Positions 1 to 9,339 of a stretch of DNA of 64,000 nt are shown here, piece by piece; position 1 is the first letter of the stretch, and the number at the start of each line of letters is the position of its first letter. Made by a program: the position numbers and the translations under genes. Source of the stretch: Salmonirosea aquatica (GTDB taxonomy: Bacteria; Bacteroidota; Bacteroidia; Cytophagales; Spirosomataceae); contig NZ_WHLY01000002.1 in the NCBI RefSeq assembly GCF_009296315.1, positions 1,736,001-1,800,000 of the forward strand, written 5' to 3'. Under the pieces are notes generated by a model that made no database searches, had not been told where the DNA came from, and was given only the letters and a program-made list of their open reading frames with translations.

Positions 1-467
1 GCCTGGCGGCAGGAGCGGGCTGTTCGTTAGCCCTTGCCTGTGATGTAATCATCATGTCGGCAGAAGCCTACTTTTCCCAAATCTTCGTCAACATCGGTTT
101 GATGCCCGATGCAGGCTCAACCTACTTCCTGCCCCGGCTGGTAGGCCCGGCCCGAGCCTTCGAACTGGCTTCCACAGGCCGCCGCGTATATGGTCCCGAA
201 GCTGTGCAAATAGGTCTGGCGCAGCGCGCCGTATCCGCTACCGAACTGGATGGCGCCGTGGAAGAAACCTTGGCTTACTATCGACACGCTCCTACCCAGG
301 CCATCGGGGCTATGAAGCATGCATTCAACCGATCTTTACAGTCAGATCTGGAAGAAATGCTACATTACGAGGCCGAAGGGCAAGATAAACTCAGCAAAAC
401 TCACGACGCCGGGGAGGGGATTCTGGCTTTTTTACAAAAGCGAAAGCCTGAGTATCAGGGCTCGTAG
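1..467 (+). CDS. Enoyl-CoA hydratase/isomerase family protein, 3' part
   Basis: The gene runs in from outside the window. The reading frame is open from base 3, upstream of the first ATG at base 54, and the residues there (LAAGAGCSLALACDVI) are the conserved crotonase-fold core, so ATG54 is not the start. The crotonase family acts on acyl-CoA thioesters in beta-oxidation or aromatic degradation. The stretch IGLMPDAGSTYFLPR carries an Asp where hydratases usually have Gly, which resembles the PaaG-type isomerases (2-(1,2-epoxy-1,2-dihydrophenyl)acetyl-CoA isomerase). The C-terminal helices (AIGAMKHAFN) are normal for the family. PaaG is therefore an inference and no symbol is given; the neighbouring genes that could settle the pathway lie outside the window. 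Confidence 0.9.
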   Translation, partial: LAAGAGCSLALACDVIIMSAEAYFSQIFVNIGLMPDAGSTYFLPRLVGPARAFELASTGRRVYGPEAVQIGLAQRAVSATELDGAVEETLAYYRHAPTQAIGAMKHAFNRSLQSDLEEMLHYEAEGQDKLSKTHDAGEGILAFLQKRKPEYQGS

Positions 468-558
468 ATGTTTGCGTGTTTTTTTATTAAAAATGGAAAA
501 ATAACATTTGGTAAAAACCCCAACACCTTCTATTTTTGCAGTCCGATTCTATATCGAT

Positions 559-632
559 GGTTTCGTAGCTCAATTGGATAGAGCACCTGACTACGGATCA
601 GGAGGTTTGGGGTTCGAATCCCTACGAGACCA
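559..632 (+). tRNA. tRNA-Arg (anticodon ACG)
   Basis: A full cloverleaf can be folded. The acceptor stem GGTTTCG (559-565) pairs with CGAGACC (625-631), and the discriminator base is A632. The D-arm is GCTC...GAGC. The anticodon stem CCTGA/TCAGG encloses loop CTACGGA, giving anticodon ACG at 593-595. The T-arm contains GGTTCGAATCC. The 3' CCA is not encoded. The wobble A should be deaminated to inosine to read CGN arginine codons. Confidence 0.97.
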
Positions 633-642
633 CTTAATTATC

Positions 643-678
643 AAGCACTTACAAGATAGAACTTGTAAGTGCTTTTTT
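643..678 (+). terminator. Rho-independent terminator after tRNA-Arg
   Basis: A perfect 13-bp stem (643-655 with 662-674) with a 6-nt loop runs into six T residues (673-678), 10 bp after the tRNA. Confidence 0.9.
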
Positions 679-843
679 GTTTGATATATGATCTGCTGGA
701 TTTGCTCGTCAAAAACTGATTTGATTGGGTACAATTTAGTCTTGATGAATCACCAATCTGCAAGTTTCTTCTTTAAATAGATTTACTACTTCGCAGCTTT
801 TATCTTTCACACTTCTGATTCTTTCACCCACCTAGCGATTTAA

Positions 844-3800
844 TTACATCAGCGCTTGCAGATCTAATCGTAGTCGAATCACTATTTCCAGCAGATCCTT
901 CGCCTTATCTCCACCCATTTCCAGGACATCTTTCAGAAAATCCAATTGTTCCATTTGGCTCTGATTTTGCCCCGGACTACCCGTCTGCCACCCCTCTTTA
1001 TACTTTTCCAAAAGGGTAATGTACGCTACCGACTTGCTTTTAAGCATAAGCTGGCAAAGCAGAAGGGTACCTTCGGCTATCCAGTCTCCATAGTCCTTTT
1101 CCTGGTCGGAATTTTTTTGAACTTCTTTTAATTCCCCATCCAATTCTGCCAGGGTTTCTTTCTTGCTGAGGGGAGAAACGCCCCATTTAGCAGTACCCGC
1201 CACGACCAGGGCATTTTCGATGAATACCCGATTGGTCAGCGAATAGTATTGGGAAGAATCGGTCCCTGCCCTGAATGCAAGGCGATAAAAAGAGGCAGAG
1301 CATTCGTACGCGTTCTTTTTCGCCTGATCAGTGCTGACCATAGCCAGACGCTTGTAGGCACTTCCAATAAGATTCAGCCGCTCCGCTGTTTCACCGAAGC
1401 TCCTCAAACTTTCCAGCTTCCCAATGGCATCTTTGATAAGATCCGTTGCGCTTTTTTCTGATTCGGGGTCTAGGGTACCCTGCTCCCGATCCTTTTGCAT
1501 TTTTTTGACAAAATGTTTGATCTGAAGATTACAGTATTGTTCAGTGGTTGAAAAAGCAAATGTTGCTTTCTCTGCCTTCCATAACTGCTCAAATTTGACC
1601 GTTGCCAGCTCGTATTTGTCCAATGCACAGTAGAGCAATGCCTGGAGTTCGATGATGCGGGTACTTTGGATACTGGCCTTTACCAGTGCTTTATCGATGG
1701 CATCCGTCGTGTTCAGGATCGCCTCGGCATCGTGCCCTCCGCTTTCTACTTTGTTCAGCAGGTTGCTCAACTCGATTTCGGCTTCTTCGGGAATGATGAA
1801 GCTATATACTTCACGGGGCTTGCTGACACTCTGGGCAAGCTGGTAGTACGGATCACCGTAGCACTGGTAGGCGCCCCAGGTGTTGTTGCGCGTGCCGTGC
1901 GCTTCGTAGATGGCCCGGCGTGCTTTTTTGGTGGCCTCGCCAAAGGTATTTCCTTCAAACATAGCCTGGTAGAATCGCTCGGCAAAATCCAGGGCGGCCG
2001 TATCGTTCACGGCCCAGCCCGCCACAACCACGGCCTTCACGCCATTTATAATCAATTGGGTACCCAGGTTGGCCGCGAGGCGGGTGCGGTGGCTGGTCAG
2101 TTCTTCGGTGGCGGCGTCCATATCGCCCAGGAAGCAGCAATTGACAAACACCAGTTCGGGCACACCGCTCATTTGATCGATGTGGGCGGGAGTCAGGTAA
2201 GCATTTTCGCCGATCAACATACCCGTAGGCTGGTTGGGATCGCTGTTGAATATCCCATGTCCGGCCAGGTGGACGATTTTGTAGTTTTTACTAAACAGCC
2301 CCATCAGAATTTCGGTCGCCTTCTTACTGAGAAGCGAACTGACTGTAAAGCCCTGAATCTGCAACATTTCGGTCACTTTTTCGCCTTCCAGCAGCGCGGC
2401 TTTGAGCTGCTTATTGGGATTGTTCAGATTAGGGTCACCAATGACAATCGCCGTTTCTTCTGTCACGGGGTTCGGATTGATACGAAAGTTGGGGGTGGAC
2501 AACTGCCGGATCATGCCGGCATTGACACTTAGGGGACGGGCATTGGCCACACTGTCCTGCAGCAATTCCCAAGGAAAACCCGCCGTGTATGGATCAAGTA
2601 TCCAGTTGATGTTGTTTTGCCGCTTGACCTGATCCTTGAAATCGTTGGGAATCATTAATTCAAAGATGGTCTTGGCCAGTTCCGGCGACCACTGATCCTG
2701 GGTAGAAAGCCCGTCCAACATCACACTCAAAGTAGCATCGATGGTTGAAATTTCGCGTTCTTCCGATCGGGCCGCATCGGTAGAAATCGTGAATTTGATC
2801 CGGTGGTGAGGGGATTCGTCCTGCGCGCGAACGACGGTGATCCGGGTCCACCATTCGGCGGTATCATCGACGGGAAGTCGTTCCCGCCAGCCGCTGAGTT
2901 TCTTTATTTTGTTGGTATTTTTAAAAATATTGAGCGACCGATCCTTCGCGCTTTCAATGGAGCAGAGCGATTTCATGCCCGCCAACGCGCGATCTTTGTA
3001 CAACTCGACAAACTCGATGGTTTCGATGGTTTTGGGTGATGAATATACCTGCCTGATTTTGGCGTTCGCATTCTGCACCCCCTGAATGATGGCCCGGATC
3101 GAACTCTCAATCTTCAAACCACCGAAGCCCGAGCTGATGAATAAAGACGAAATACCATTCGGTTTCGACTTCTGATTCAGGTCCGAATCCTGAGGTGCCT
3201 GACTGTTCAGATTTGCCAAATATTTCGAGATACCCCTTTCAATCGTGATCGTAAGCCGGTACTCGGTTAGTTGCCCGTGCTGACCCAGTCCCACGATAAT
3301 GGCACCCTTGAAAATTTTGTTTTTCCCGGCATCCACCATTTCGCTCGCGCCAATCGCCCCTGAGTATAAGCCCAACCGTTCCCGGCGGCTCAATTCACCA
3401 TTCAGGTGCCAGTCGATGGCTTTCTCGGCCGACTGGATGCCGTCATTTTCGAAGTGCCCTACCATAACCGGATACTGGGCGTATTTCAAATCCCCGTTGC
3501 TCACCGACACTGAGATCGGTATATCACCGACGGTAAAGGAACTATCGGCCTCCAACCCTAATAAGGTCCGCTCCACGCCTTCGGGCGAAAAGTCAAAGTC
3601 GAAGGTATCTTTGGCTTTGAATTCCGTATCGAGCCCCCGGATGGCGGGTCTTACCCGGGATAGCTTGGCGGTACTGCCGCTCTCCAGCAAATCGGTCATA
3701 GCTCCAAACAATTCGGGTTCGTTGGCTAGTTCGCCGTGCGTAGTCCGGGAATAGTAAACGCTATTCTGAGCCAGCAAAGCCCTAGGAATACCACTCGCCC

Positions 3801-6192
3801 AGGTTACACTTCCATCGCCTTCTTTGGTCGCCAGAAATTCCAGGACTTCCCCGTTATCTTTCCCTTTTTTGACAATCCGGTACCCACTGATGGTCTGATC
3901 CCGCCTTCCGGTTTGTCCGGCAATGTAGGCAGCCGGGCCGTAGTCAAGGGTGGCTGCTTTTGCTAGGATTTTGTCTCGGTACGCGCCAAATTCATCCAAT
4001 ACCTTCTGATCGGGAACCGGCCATTGGTCGTCGTTGAAGGCCTTGCGCATTTTGTCCCAAGTACTGCTTTGGGCAAAGTCATTGTCAGCATCGGTAGTCA
4101 GGGGTAACAGGTTGAGGATACCCGGGAACCGGGAAAACACCTCCAGCAATTCTTTTTGGGTATGGGTAAAATCAAGAAAATCCAGTTTACGTATCAACGA
4201 ATCCAACCCGAACAGTACGTACGGAATGCGAAAGGCTCCGCCCAACGGCGCGCCCAGAAACACGAGCCGGAAATCCTTGCTTGCTTTCAGTTTGTTCCAG
4301 GTACCTTCGTGGTACACCATGAAGTCCCGTACCAGTACCCCGCCCATCGAGTGCGCGATGATCTTGATGGGTTGTCCCCATTCCAGAAGTTGCTCGATCC
4401 TGCGGTTGAAGGTGGCCGCGCCCGCAACTAGACTGCTCCGCCAATCGAAAGGAAAGGTGATTACGTCGTAATCCTGCTTGAAGTAATCGACCAGTTTCCG
4501 ATAGGAGCTACCGACCAGTCCGGTTGCCTTGACATTGGGGTTATTGTCTTCGCTATTCCGGAGATGGGTCAACTGTCCGGTCGTAAAGCCCAGAAAATTG
4601 ATCCAGACTAGCTTCTCCCGTACCGTAAGGGTACTTCCCATGATACCGGGAAGCAACACCACGATTGGTTTTTTGCCGGAAACCGTATCTTGAAAAATAC
4701 TACCTCCCGGAATAATGGACTCGATGTTTCGGATTTCAGCCTCGGTAAAGTTCCGGGCTTGCAGCCGGGTAAAGCCCGGTATGAGCGTATTGTCGGTATT
4801 CTTCAGGGCCAGCAGCAGGGCATTGCGGGTCCGCTCGTTTTTGAAGTAGTTAAAGTGACTGACGTCCGTACTGGTATCGAAAAAATACTGCGCCCGGTCC
4901 TGCGCCCGCCGGGCGCCATTGTACATCGACTGCGTATCGACGACGAAGTCGTTGTCGCTCCAGAAAAACAGGTTCGACAGGATCACTTTCAGCCCCTGCC
5001 ACCGCAGGCTGGCTTTGGCATCGCCCGCCAGAATGATGAGCGGCGTGCTGATCAGGGTTTCCGGCTGTACGTTGTTCAGCATCTGGTTGAAGGGCGAGCG
5101 GGGATTCTGTACTTCCAGACCCGGTAGTACCGAAGGGTCGTCTTTGCTGTCTACCAACCCCGCCAGCAAGTCTTTGAACGCAGTATACACTGGATTAGCC
5201 GCTCCTCCGGTCGCCAGCCCGACAATGTTGAAAATGACGTTCAGATAAATATTCAGGCGGCGCGAAGCCAGCGTAGAACCACTGGACGGGCAGGCTACCC
5301 GGATGTACTTGCTGATGATGATATTTTTGCTGGCTACGACATTTTCAATTTTCTCGATCAGGTCGAGATCTTTCTGGCGATCCTGCTTACGGAGATAGTT
5401 TTTATCACTGGCCGAAAAGCCAGGGGTAGCGGCTTCATTCCCAAAATAACGGTTCAGAATATCGCCTACCAGGCCACCGCGCGACTGGCTCACGAGCGTC
5501 AGATTGGCCTTGCTGGGCAGTTCCTTGACCAGGTCGAGCACGTTTTGGAGCGGACTGGCGGTTAGGGACTCGTGTTCAAAGGCCAGCACCTGATTTTCGT
5601 AGGTCTGGTGAATGAAATTCCAGGCGGTGGTACCTTTCAGGTCGCCGAATGAGCCTTCGGTGGAAGTGGCAGTACCATGCAGAAAGAGCAGGTACTCTCC
5701 CTCAGGTCCGAAGGTAGGTTTGGTAAATTCGAACGTGGGGCTCAGTCGAAACAGGCCGGTACCATGGGTCAGATGCTTTTGCTCCAGCTTGGCAGCCAGG
5801 TCTTTCACCAGCGGACTGAGTACCTTTTTCTTGGTAAACAGTTTGACCACCTTTAACACGATGGTACCCAGTCCCCGGGTTTGCTCACTCCCTACCAGCT
5901 CGGCCGGAATGTCGAGTACCCCCGACTCGTCGTTTTCCAGGCTCCGCAGTTTCTCCGAGGTACCGGGGAATATCTCGTCGATGGTCTGGTAGTTCCCGAT
6001 CCAGACGGTGCCGTCGTCGTAGGTAAACTCCACGATCTTCGTTTCGTCCAGTTCCGCTTCCGTGTGGGTACTGAGGTCGCTGCGGGTGGCGGGCGTAATG
6101 ACGATGGTTTTTTCAATGGTAAGCTCGTCGGTGTCGTCGTCCGGGTGATTACTGGTCGTGGTGCCGGGGATGCGGATTTTCAGGGTTGTCAT
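844..6192 (-). CDS. Giant protein: two alpha/beta-hydrolase (lipase-like) domains fused to a CHAT caspase-like domain
   Basis: About 1,782 residues from ATG at 6192; the frame continues to a TTG at 6234, which is less likely as a start. Residue numbers here count from the ATG. The first hydrolase (about 165-450) has HGT near 172 and nucleophile motif SQSRG (Ser237), with late Asp and His candidates (SDNDF; SHFNY). The second (about 505-840) looks LCAT/PGAP1-like: oxyanion motif PGIMGS, nucleophile AHSMGG (Ser615), then GDGSV and a late THGEL His. The CHAT protease domain (about 1190-1445) shows HLAGHG (His1312) and FVNCC (Cys1352/1353), followed by NDTAA and YGDPYYQL. The last 330 residues are helical, TPR-like. 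There is no signal peptide, so it is probably cytoplasmic. CHAT proteases are clan-CD relatives of caspases and separase and often act in conflict systems. Joining one to two esterases suggests an effector, but that is inference. It stands alone, with GGTACC density like the core chromosome. Confidence 0.88.
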   Translation of the reverse strand: MTTLKIRIPGTTTSNHPDDDTDELTIEKTIVITPATRSDLSTHTEAELDETKIVEFTYDDGTVWIGNYQTIDEIFPGTSEKLRSLENDESGVLDIPAELVGSEQTRGLGTIVLKVVKLFTKKKVLSPLVKDLAAKLEQKHLTHGTGLFRLSPTFEFTKPTFGPEGEYLLFLHGTATSTEGSFGDLKGTTAWNFIHQTYENQVLAFEHESLTASPLQNVLDLVKELPSKANLTLVSQSRGGLVGDILNRYFGNEAATPGFSASDKNYLRKQDRQKDLDLIEKIENVVASKNIIISKYIRVACPSSGSTLASRRLNIYLNVIFNIVGLATGGAANPVYTAFKDLLAGLVDSKDDPSVLPGLEVQNPRSPFNQMLNNVQPETLISTPLIILAGDAKASLRWQGLKVILSNLFFWSDNDFVVDTQSMYNGARRAQDRAQYFFDTSTDVSHFNYFKNERTRNALLLALKNTDNTLIPGFTRLQARNFTEAEIRNIESIIPGGSIFQDTVSGKKPIVVLLPGIMGSTLTVREKLVWINFLGFTTGQLTHLRNSEDNNPNVKATGLVGSSYRKLVDYFKQDYDVITFPFDWRSSLVAGAATFNRRIEQLLEWGQPIKIIAHSMGGVLVRDFMVYHEGTWNKLKASKDFRLVFLGAPLGGAFRIPYVLFGLDSLIRKLDFLDFTHTQKELLEVFSRFPGILNLLPLTTDADNDFAQSSTWDKMRKAFNDDQWPVPDQKVLDEFGAYRDKILAKAATLDYGPAAYIAGQTGRRDQTISGYRIVKKGKDNGEVLEFLATKEGDGSVTWASGIPRALLAQNSVYYSRTTHGELANEPELFGAMTDLLESGSTAKLSRVRPAIRGLDTEFKAKDTFDFDFSPEGVERTLLGLEADSSFTVGDIPISVSVSNGDLKYAQYPVMVGHFENDGIQSAEKAIDWHLNGELSRRERLGLYSGAIGASEMVDAGKNKIFKGAIIVGLGQHGQLTEYRLTITIERGISKYLANLNSQAPQDSDLNQKSKPNGISSLFISSGFGGLKIESSIRAIIQGVQNANAKIRQVYSSPKTIETIEFVELYKDRALAGMKSLCSIESAKDRSLNIFKNTNKIKKLSGWRERLPVDDTAEWWTRITVVRAQDESPHHRIKFTISTDAARSEEREISTIDATLSVMLDGLSTQDQWSPELAKTIFELMIPNDFKDQVKRQNNINWILDPYTAGFPWELLQDSVANARPLSVNAGMIRQLSTPNFRINPNPVTEETAIVIGDPNLNNPNKQLKAALLEGEKVTEMLQIQGFTVSSLLSKKATEILMGLFSKNYKIVHLAGHGIFNSDPNQPTGMLIGENAYLTPAHIDQMSGVPELVFVNCCFLGDMDAATEELTSHRTRLAANLGTQLIINGVKAVVVAGWAVNDTAALDFAERFYQAMFEGNTFGEATKKARRAIYEAHGTRNNTWGAYQCYGDPYYQLAQSVSKPREVYSFIIPEEAEIELSNLLNKVESGGHDAEAILNTTDAIDKALVKASIQSTRIIELQALLYCALDKYELATVKFEQLWKAEKATFAFSTTEQYCNLQIKHFVKKMQKDREQGTLDPESEKSATDLIKDAIGKLESLRSFGETAERLNLIGSAYKRLAMVSTDQAKKNAYECSASFYRLAFRAGTDSSQYYSLTNRVFIENALVVAGTAKWGVSPLSKKETLAELDGELKEVQKNSDQEKDYGDWIAEGTLLLCQLMLKSKSVAYITLLEKYKEGWQTGSPGQNQSQMEQLDFLKDVLEMGGDKAKDLLEIVIRLRLDLQALM

Positions 6193-6518
6193 GCGGGAAG
6201 GGTTCAGGGAAGTAGGTAAAGGTAGGCTACCCAAAAATAAGGAAATGGAATACAGGAAGCTCTACCACTTAATAAGATTTCGTTTCTTCCCGTTCTGATT
6301 TTTTGGGTGATTGTCAGTATTTTGCAAGTATATCTCTCACCTACCTTACCTAGCTGGGATTCCGCCTGGCTTTACATCGTCATATTTCGTAAAAGTACCC
6401 TTACCCGGCCAAGAATCTGGTGCTTCCGTTGAATTCAAATAGAAAGCTAAATCACAAACATGGTTGGTTTACCAATGAAATATGTTTACGTTTACGTAAA
6501 CATTGAAATTATGTAAAC
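6193..6518. other. Divergent intergenic region, CHAT protein / AbiE
   Basis: This 326-bp AT-leaning region must hold the promoters of both divergent genes. The only strong structure is the GTTTAC/GTAAAC palindrome cluster at its right end, listed separately. I see no RNA gene or small ORF with family features. Confidence 0.6.
6484..6518. promoter_or_regulatory. Probable AbiEi operator: palindromic GTTTAC/GTAAAC cluster
   Basis: Four half-sites sit directly before the antitoxin start: GTTTAC 6484-6489, a perfect 12-bp palindrome GTTTACGTAAAC 6490-6501, and GTAAAC 6513-6518, which touches the ATG at 6519. AbiEi antitoxins are known to bind inverted repeats upstream of their own operon and repress it. 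The position over the translation start fits autorepression. The sites are seen directly; the regulator is inferred. Confidence 0.65.
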
Positions 6519-7520
6519 ATGACCGAAGAACAAATTGTCCACACAGCTTTGGATAATCTCCTGAAAACTACCCAATTCAAAGGTCATTGGGAGAGAAAAG
6601 CAACGGATGAGCTGGATGGTACTTTGCGGATTAGAGCCGGAGAAAAAGTCTTGCAATTCAATGTGGAGATAAAGAAAGAACTCAGAATGCACATTTTACC
6701 CCAAATTTATGGGTTCAGTGAAGCGCAACAGCCCTTTCTGCTCATTGCTGGCCGGCTTTATCCCAAGATTAAAGAGGAGTTGAGAATCCATAATATCTCT
6801 TACCTGGAAGCCAACGGAAATCTCTATCTGAAAACTATGGATCAATGGTTCTGGATTGATACCAATGAACCCCTGAAAATAGATAGAAACGTCAGGAATC
6901 GGGCTTTTACCAAAACTGGCCTCCGCGTGTTGTTTGACTTTTTAAGGCATCAACAGCTGATAAATGAGCCATATCGGCAAATCGCCGAGCAGACGGGCAC
7001 CTCCATTGGCAACATCACGCATATCGTCAACGGACTCAAGCAGGAAGGCTACCTGATCAAGGTTTCAAAGAACGAATATCAGTTCCAACGGCTGGATGAA
7101 CTGCTGGGACAATGGATAGCGGCCTACGGGAAAACGTTGAAGCCTTCCCTGAAAATGGGCAGGTTTCGGTTTGTGGATAAGGATGGGTTCGCTAACTGGA
7201 AAAGCCTGACTTTACATGTCCCCGGATCACTCTGGGGGGGCGAGCCCGCCGGGGAGCTGCTGACGGGCCATCTGAAATCGGCCGAGCTAACACTTTACAC
7301 CGAAGACAGCCGGAGTGAGCTCATGAAAAGGTACCGTCTTATACCCGACGAGACGGGGCCCGTGCAAGTGTACAGGAAATTCTGGCAGCAGGAAGCAAAT
7401 GACTGGGCTACCGTGCCCCCCCTGCTGGTGTATGCCGATCTGATTAGTGCCCAAGACAGGAGAAGTCAGGAAACCGCCCAAAAAGTGTACGATGACTATA
7501 TACAGATTGAATTACCGTGA
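6519..7520 (+). CDS. Type IV toxin-antitoxin system AbiEi family antitoxin (transcriptional repressor)
   Basis: 333 residues. Residues about 128-185 form a winged helix-turn-helix (LRVLFDFLRHQ ... YRQIAEQTGTSIGNITHIV ... LKQEGYL). The N-terminal part (about 1-120) looks like an AbiEi-associated nuclease-fold/DUF segment with FNVEIKKEL and SYLEANGN. The C-terminal half (about 200-333) has GGEPAGELLTG and DLISAQDRRSQETA, as in AbiEi C-terminal antitoxin domains. In AbiE systems this protein represses the operon and neutralises the nucleotidyltransferase toxin AbiEii without direct complex formation (type IV). The toxin gene starts inside the 3' end of this gene (29-nt overlap), so translation is probably coupled. 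It is likely autoregulated through the palindromes at 6484-6518. Confidence 0.85.
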   Translation: MTEEQIVHTALDNLLKTTQFKGHWERKATDELDGTLRIRAGEKVLQFNVEIKKELRMHILPQIYGFSEAQQPFLLIAGRLYPKIKEELRIHNISYLEANGNLYLKTMDQWFWIDTNEPLKIDRNVRNRAFTKTGLRVLFDFLRHQQLINEPYRQIAEQTGTSIGNITHIVNGLKQEGYLIKVSKNEYQFQRLDELLGQWIAAYGKTLKPSLKMGRFRFVDKDGFANWKSLTLHVPGSLWGGEPAGELLTGHLKSAELTLYTEDSRSELMKRYRLIPDETGPVQVYRKFWQQEANDWATVPPLLVYADLISAQDRRSQETAQKVYDDYIQIELP

Positions 7521-8352
7521 ATTGCGGCAGAATCCCACGGTAGACGGTCTGCTTTCGGGCCTGGAGCGAGGATTCACCAAGTATGGCATCGATTTTTATC
7601 TCGTGGGAGCCGTAGCCCGTGACGCCTGGATGAGCATTCATGACAAAAAGGCCCGCCGCACCACGGGTGACATTGATTTTGCCGTACTCGTTAATACGCC
7701 TGGAACCTACGAAGCATTAAAAGAGTACCTGGTTGCAGAGGAAGGATTCTTCCCCTCTTCCGAAAACCCTTTCGTTCTTATATGGCAGGACAAAACGCAG
7801 TTAGATTTGCTTCCTTTCGGGGGCATCACTGACGAGAATGGAACAGTAAAAGTCATGGGCTCTGGGTTTGCATCGATCAATATGCCTGGATTTGGCGAAA
7901 TCTACGAAGAAGGATTGCCGGAACTGATCCTCGAAGGGCAACATCGGTTCAAATTCTGTACGCTACCGGGTATATTCCTGTTGAAACTTATAGCGTGGGA
8001 CGATCGGCCAGAGGCCCGCCGCGACGACATAAGGGACATCAGCGACATTCTGAATCACTTTTTTGACCTATATGATGAGGAGATATGGACTAATCACTCA
8101 GATCTGTTTGAAGATGAAAATGATGACCTGCGGCATATAGCCGCTCAGGTAATGGGACGAGAGATTGGAAAGATTGCCCAACGAAATGATCAGCTGTACC
8201 AGCGGATATTAAATATTATGCATGTCAATACTGCTGACCCCCGCACCAGTGAATTAGCCCGAGTTATGATAGACTATTTTGACAATACCTTAGAAGATAA
8301 CATTTTGATTGTAAACCGAATAAAGAAAGGTTTCACAGAATACTTTATCTAA
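7492..8352 (+). CDS. AbiEii/AbiGii family nucleotidyltransferase toxin
   Basis: Read from ATG 7492, 286 residues (MTIYRLNYREL); the open frame extends to 7447 but those codons lie within the antitoxin. Residues about 28-70 carry the nucleotidyltransferase core: FYLVGAVARDAW, then TTGDIDFAV, with the paired acidic residues of the GD-[DI]D type, and a third acidic position at TQLDLLPFG. AbiEii toxins are NTases that use GTP or another nucleotide to modify target RNA and stop growth during phage infection. The second half (KLIAWDDRPEARRDDIRDI, where LKLIAW and the RPE...KD-type motif recur in the family) is normal. It forms a toxin-antitoxin operon with the preceding gene. Which RNA it modifies cannot be read from the sequence. 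Confidence 0.85.
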   Translation: MTIYRLNYRELRQNPTVDGLLSGLERGFTKYGIDFYLVGAVARDAWMSIHDKKARRTTGDIDFAVLVNTPGTYEALKEYLVAEEGFFPSSENPFVLIWQDKTQLDLLPFGGITDENGTVKVMGSGFASINMPGFGEIYEEGLPELILEGQHRFKFCTLPGIFLLKLIAWDDRPEARRDDIRDISDILNHFFDLYDEEIWTNHSDLFEDENDDLRHIAAQVMGREIGKIAQRNDQLYQRILNIMHVNTADPRTSELARVMIDYFDNTLEDNILIVNRIKKGFTEYFI

Positions 8353-8400
8353 AAAAAACCATAGAAACCTATACATAGATCAAGAAATCAGCCCCTAACA

Positions 8401-9339
8401 ATGAAGCTGTATTTAGGTGTTACAGATAATAATTGGTTTCATTATTTAAGCCGAATGAATCCAGAAGACGTCAACTTCTGGCAACCCAGCGGGAATGTGA
8501 GTTTTAAAGTACTGCACCCCGGAGACCCCTTCCTTTTCAAGCTCAAAAAGCCTCTAAATACAATTGGAGGCGTTGGCTTCTTTTCCAGCCATACGACGTT
8601 GCCGATATCAATCGCCTGGGATACGTTCCGCAACCGGAATGGCTGTGCTACATTTGATGAATTCAGTCGAATGATATTGAATTATCGCAATGATAGGCAC
8701 AATATTAATCCCACGATTGGTTGCATAGTCCTGACCAACCCCATTTTTTTCCGGGATGAGGATTGGATTGAAACCCCTTCAAATTGGGCAAACAGTATTG
8801 TTCAGGGGAAGTCGTATAGCACAGAAGAGCCCATAGGTAATGCAATCTGGAAGCGTGTTGAAGCGCTTACTACTAAATATATGGCCGAAGCGCAACTCTC
8901 CTCGAATCCCTTTTTAACCGAAGAACCCGCTTTCCCTGCTTATGGAAATCCAATCCTTACAAAAGTCAGGCTTGGACAGGGAGCATTTAGAGTACTAGTG
9001 ACCGATGCCTATAATAGAAGGTGCAGTATCACAGGCGAAAAAACGCTTCCCGTGCTTGAAGCAGCCCATATCAGGTCTTATGCTGAGGCTGGGCCGCACC
9101 TCACCTCCAATGGTATCTTGCTTCGCTCCGACATGCATAAGTTGTTCGACAATGGCTATTTGACAGTCACTGAGGACTACAAAGTGGAAGTAAGTAATAG
9201 GATCAAGGAAGAGTTTCAGAATGGGAAGGAATATTACCAGTACCACGGGAAAGGTCTTTTAATTCTTCCAACAAAAGATACTGATAAGCCCGATAAAAGA
9301 TACATCGAATGGCATAACACTAACATTTACCGGGGATGA
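8401..9339 (+). CDS. HNH endonuclease (COG3440/HNH_2 type) with PUA/EVE-like N-terminal domain
   Basis: 312 residues. The C-terminal part (about 195-295) is an HNH_2 nuclease: RVLVTDAYNRRCSITG, then LEAAHIRSYAE with the catalytic His, then NGILLRSDMHKLFDNGYL with the second His. The N-terminal part (about 1-160) begins MKLYLGVTDNNWF and contains FWQPSG, GDPFLFKLK and IGGVGFFS, the pattern of PUA/EVE-like folds that read modified bases. Proteins of this build are predicted modification-dependent (type IV-like) restriction enzymes. The gene starts 48 bp after abiEii and overlaps the next gene by 4 nt (ATGA), so a functional link with the MazG-like protein is likely. The nuclease is well supported; the reader function is inference. 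Confidence 0.82.
   Translation: MKLYLGVTDNNWFHYLSRMNPEDVNFWQPSGNVSFKVLHPGDPFLFKLKKPLNTIGGVGFFSSHTTLPISIAWDTFRNRNGCATFDEFSRMILNYRNDRHNINPTIGCIVLTNPIFFRDEDWIETPSNWANSIVQGKSYSTEEPIGNAIWKRVEALTTKYMAEAQLSSNPFLTEEPAFPAYGNPILTKVRLGQGAFRVLVTDAYNRRCSITGEKTLPVLEAAHIRSYAEAGPHLTSNGILLRSDMHKLFDNGYLTVTEDYKVEVSNRIKEEFQNGKEYYQYHGKGLLILPTKDTDKPDKRYIEWHNTNIYRG

Noticed and set aside
1666-2532. Long open frame (288 codons) on the plus strand inside the CHAT gene
   Set aside because: It lies wholly antisense to the CHAT domain, whose motifs are convincing; the translation has no recognisable domain or signal and composition typical of a shadow frame.
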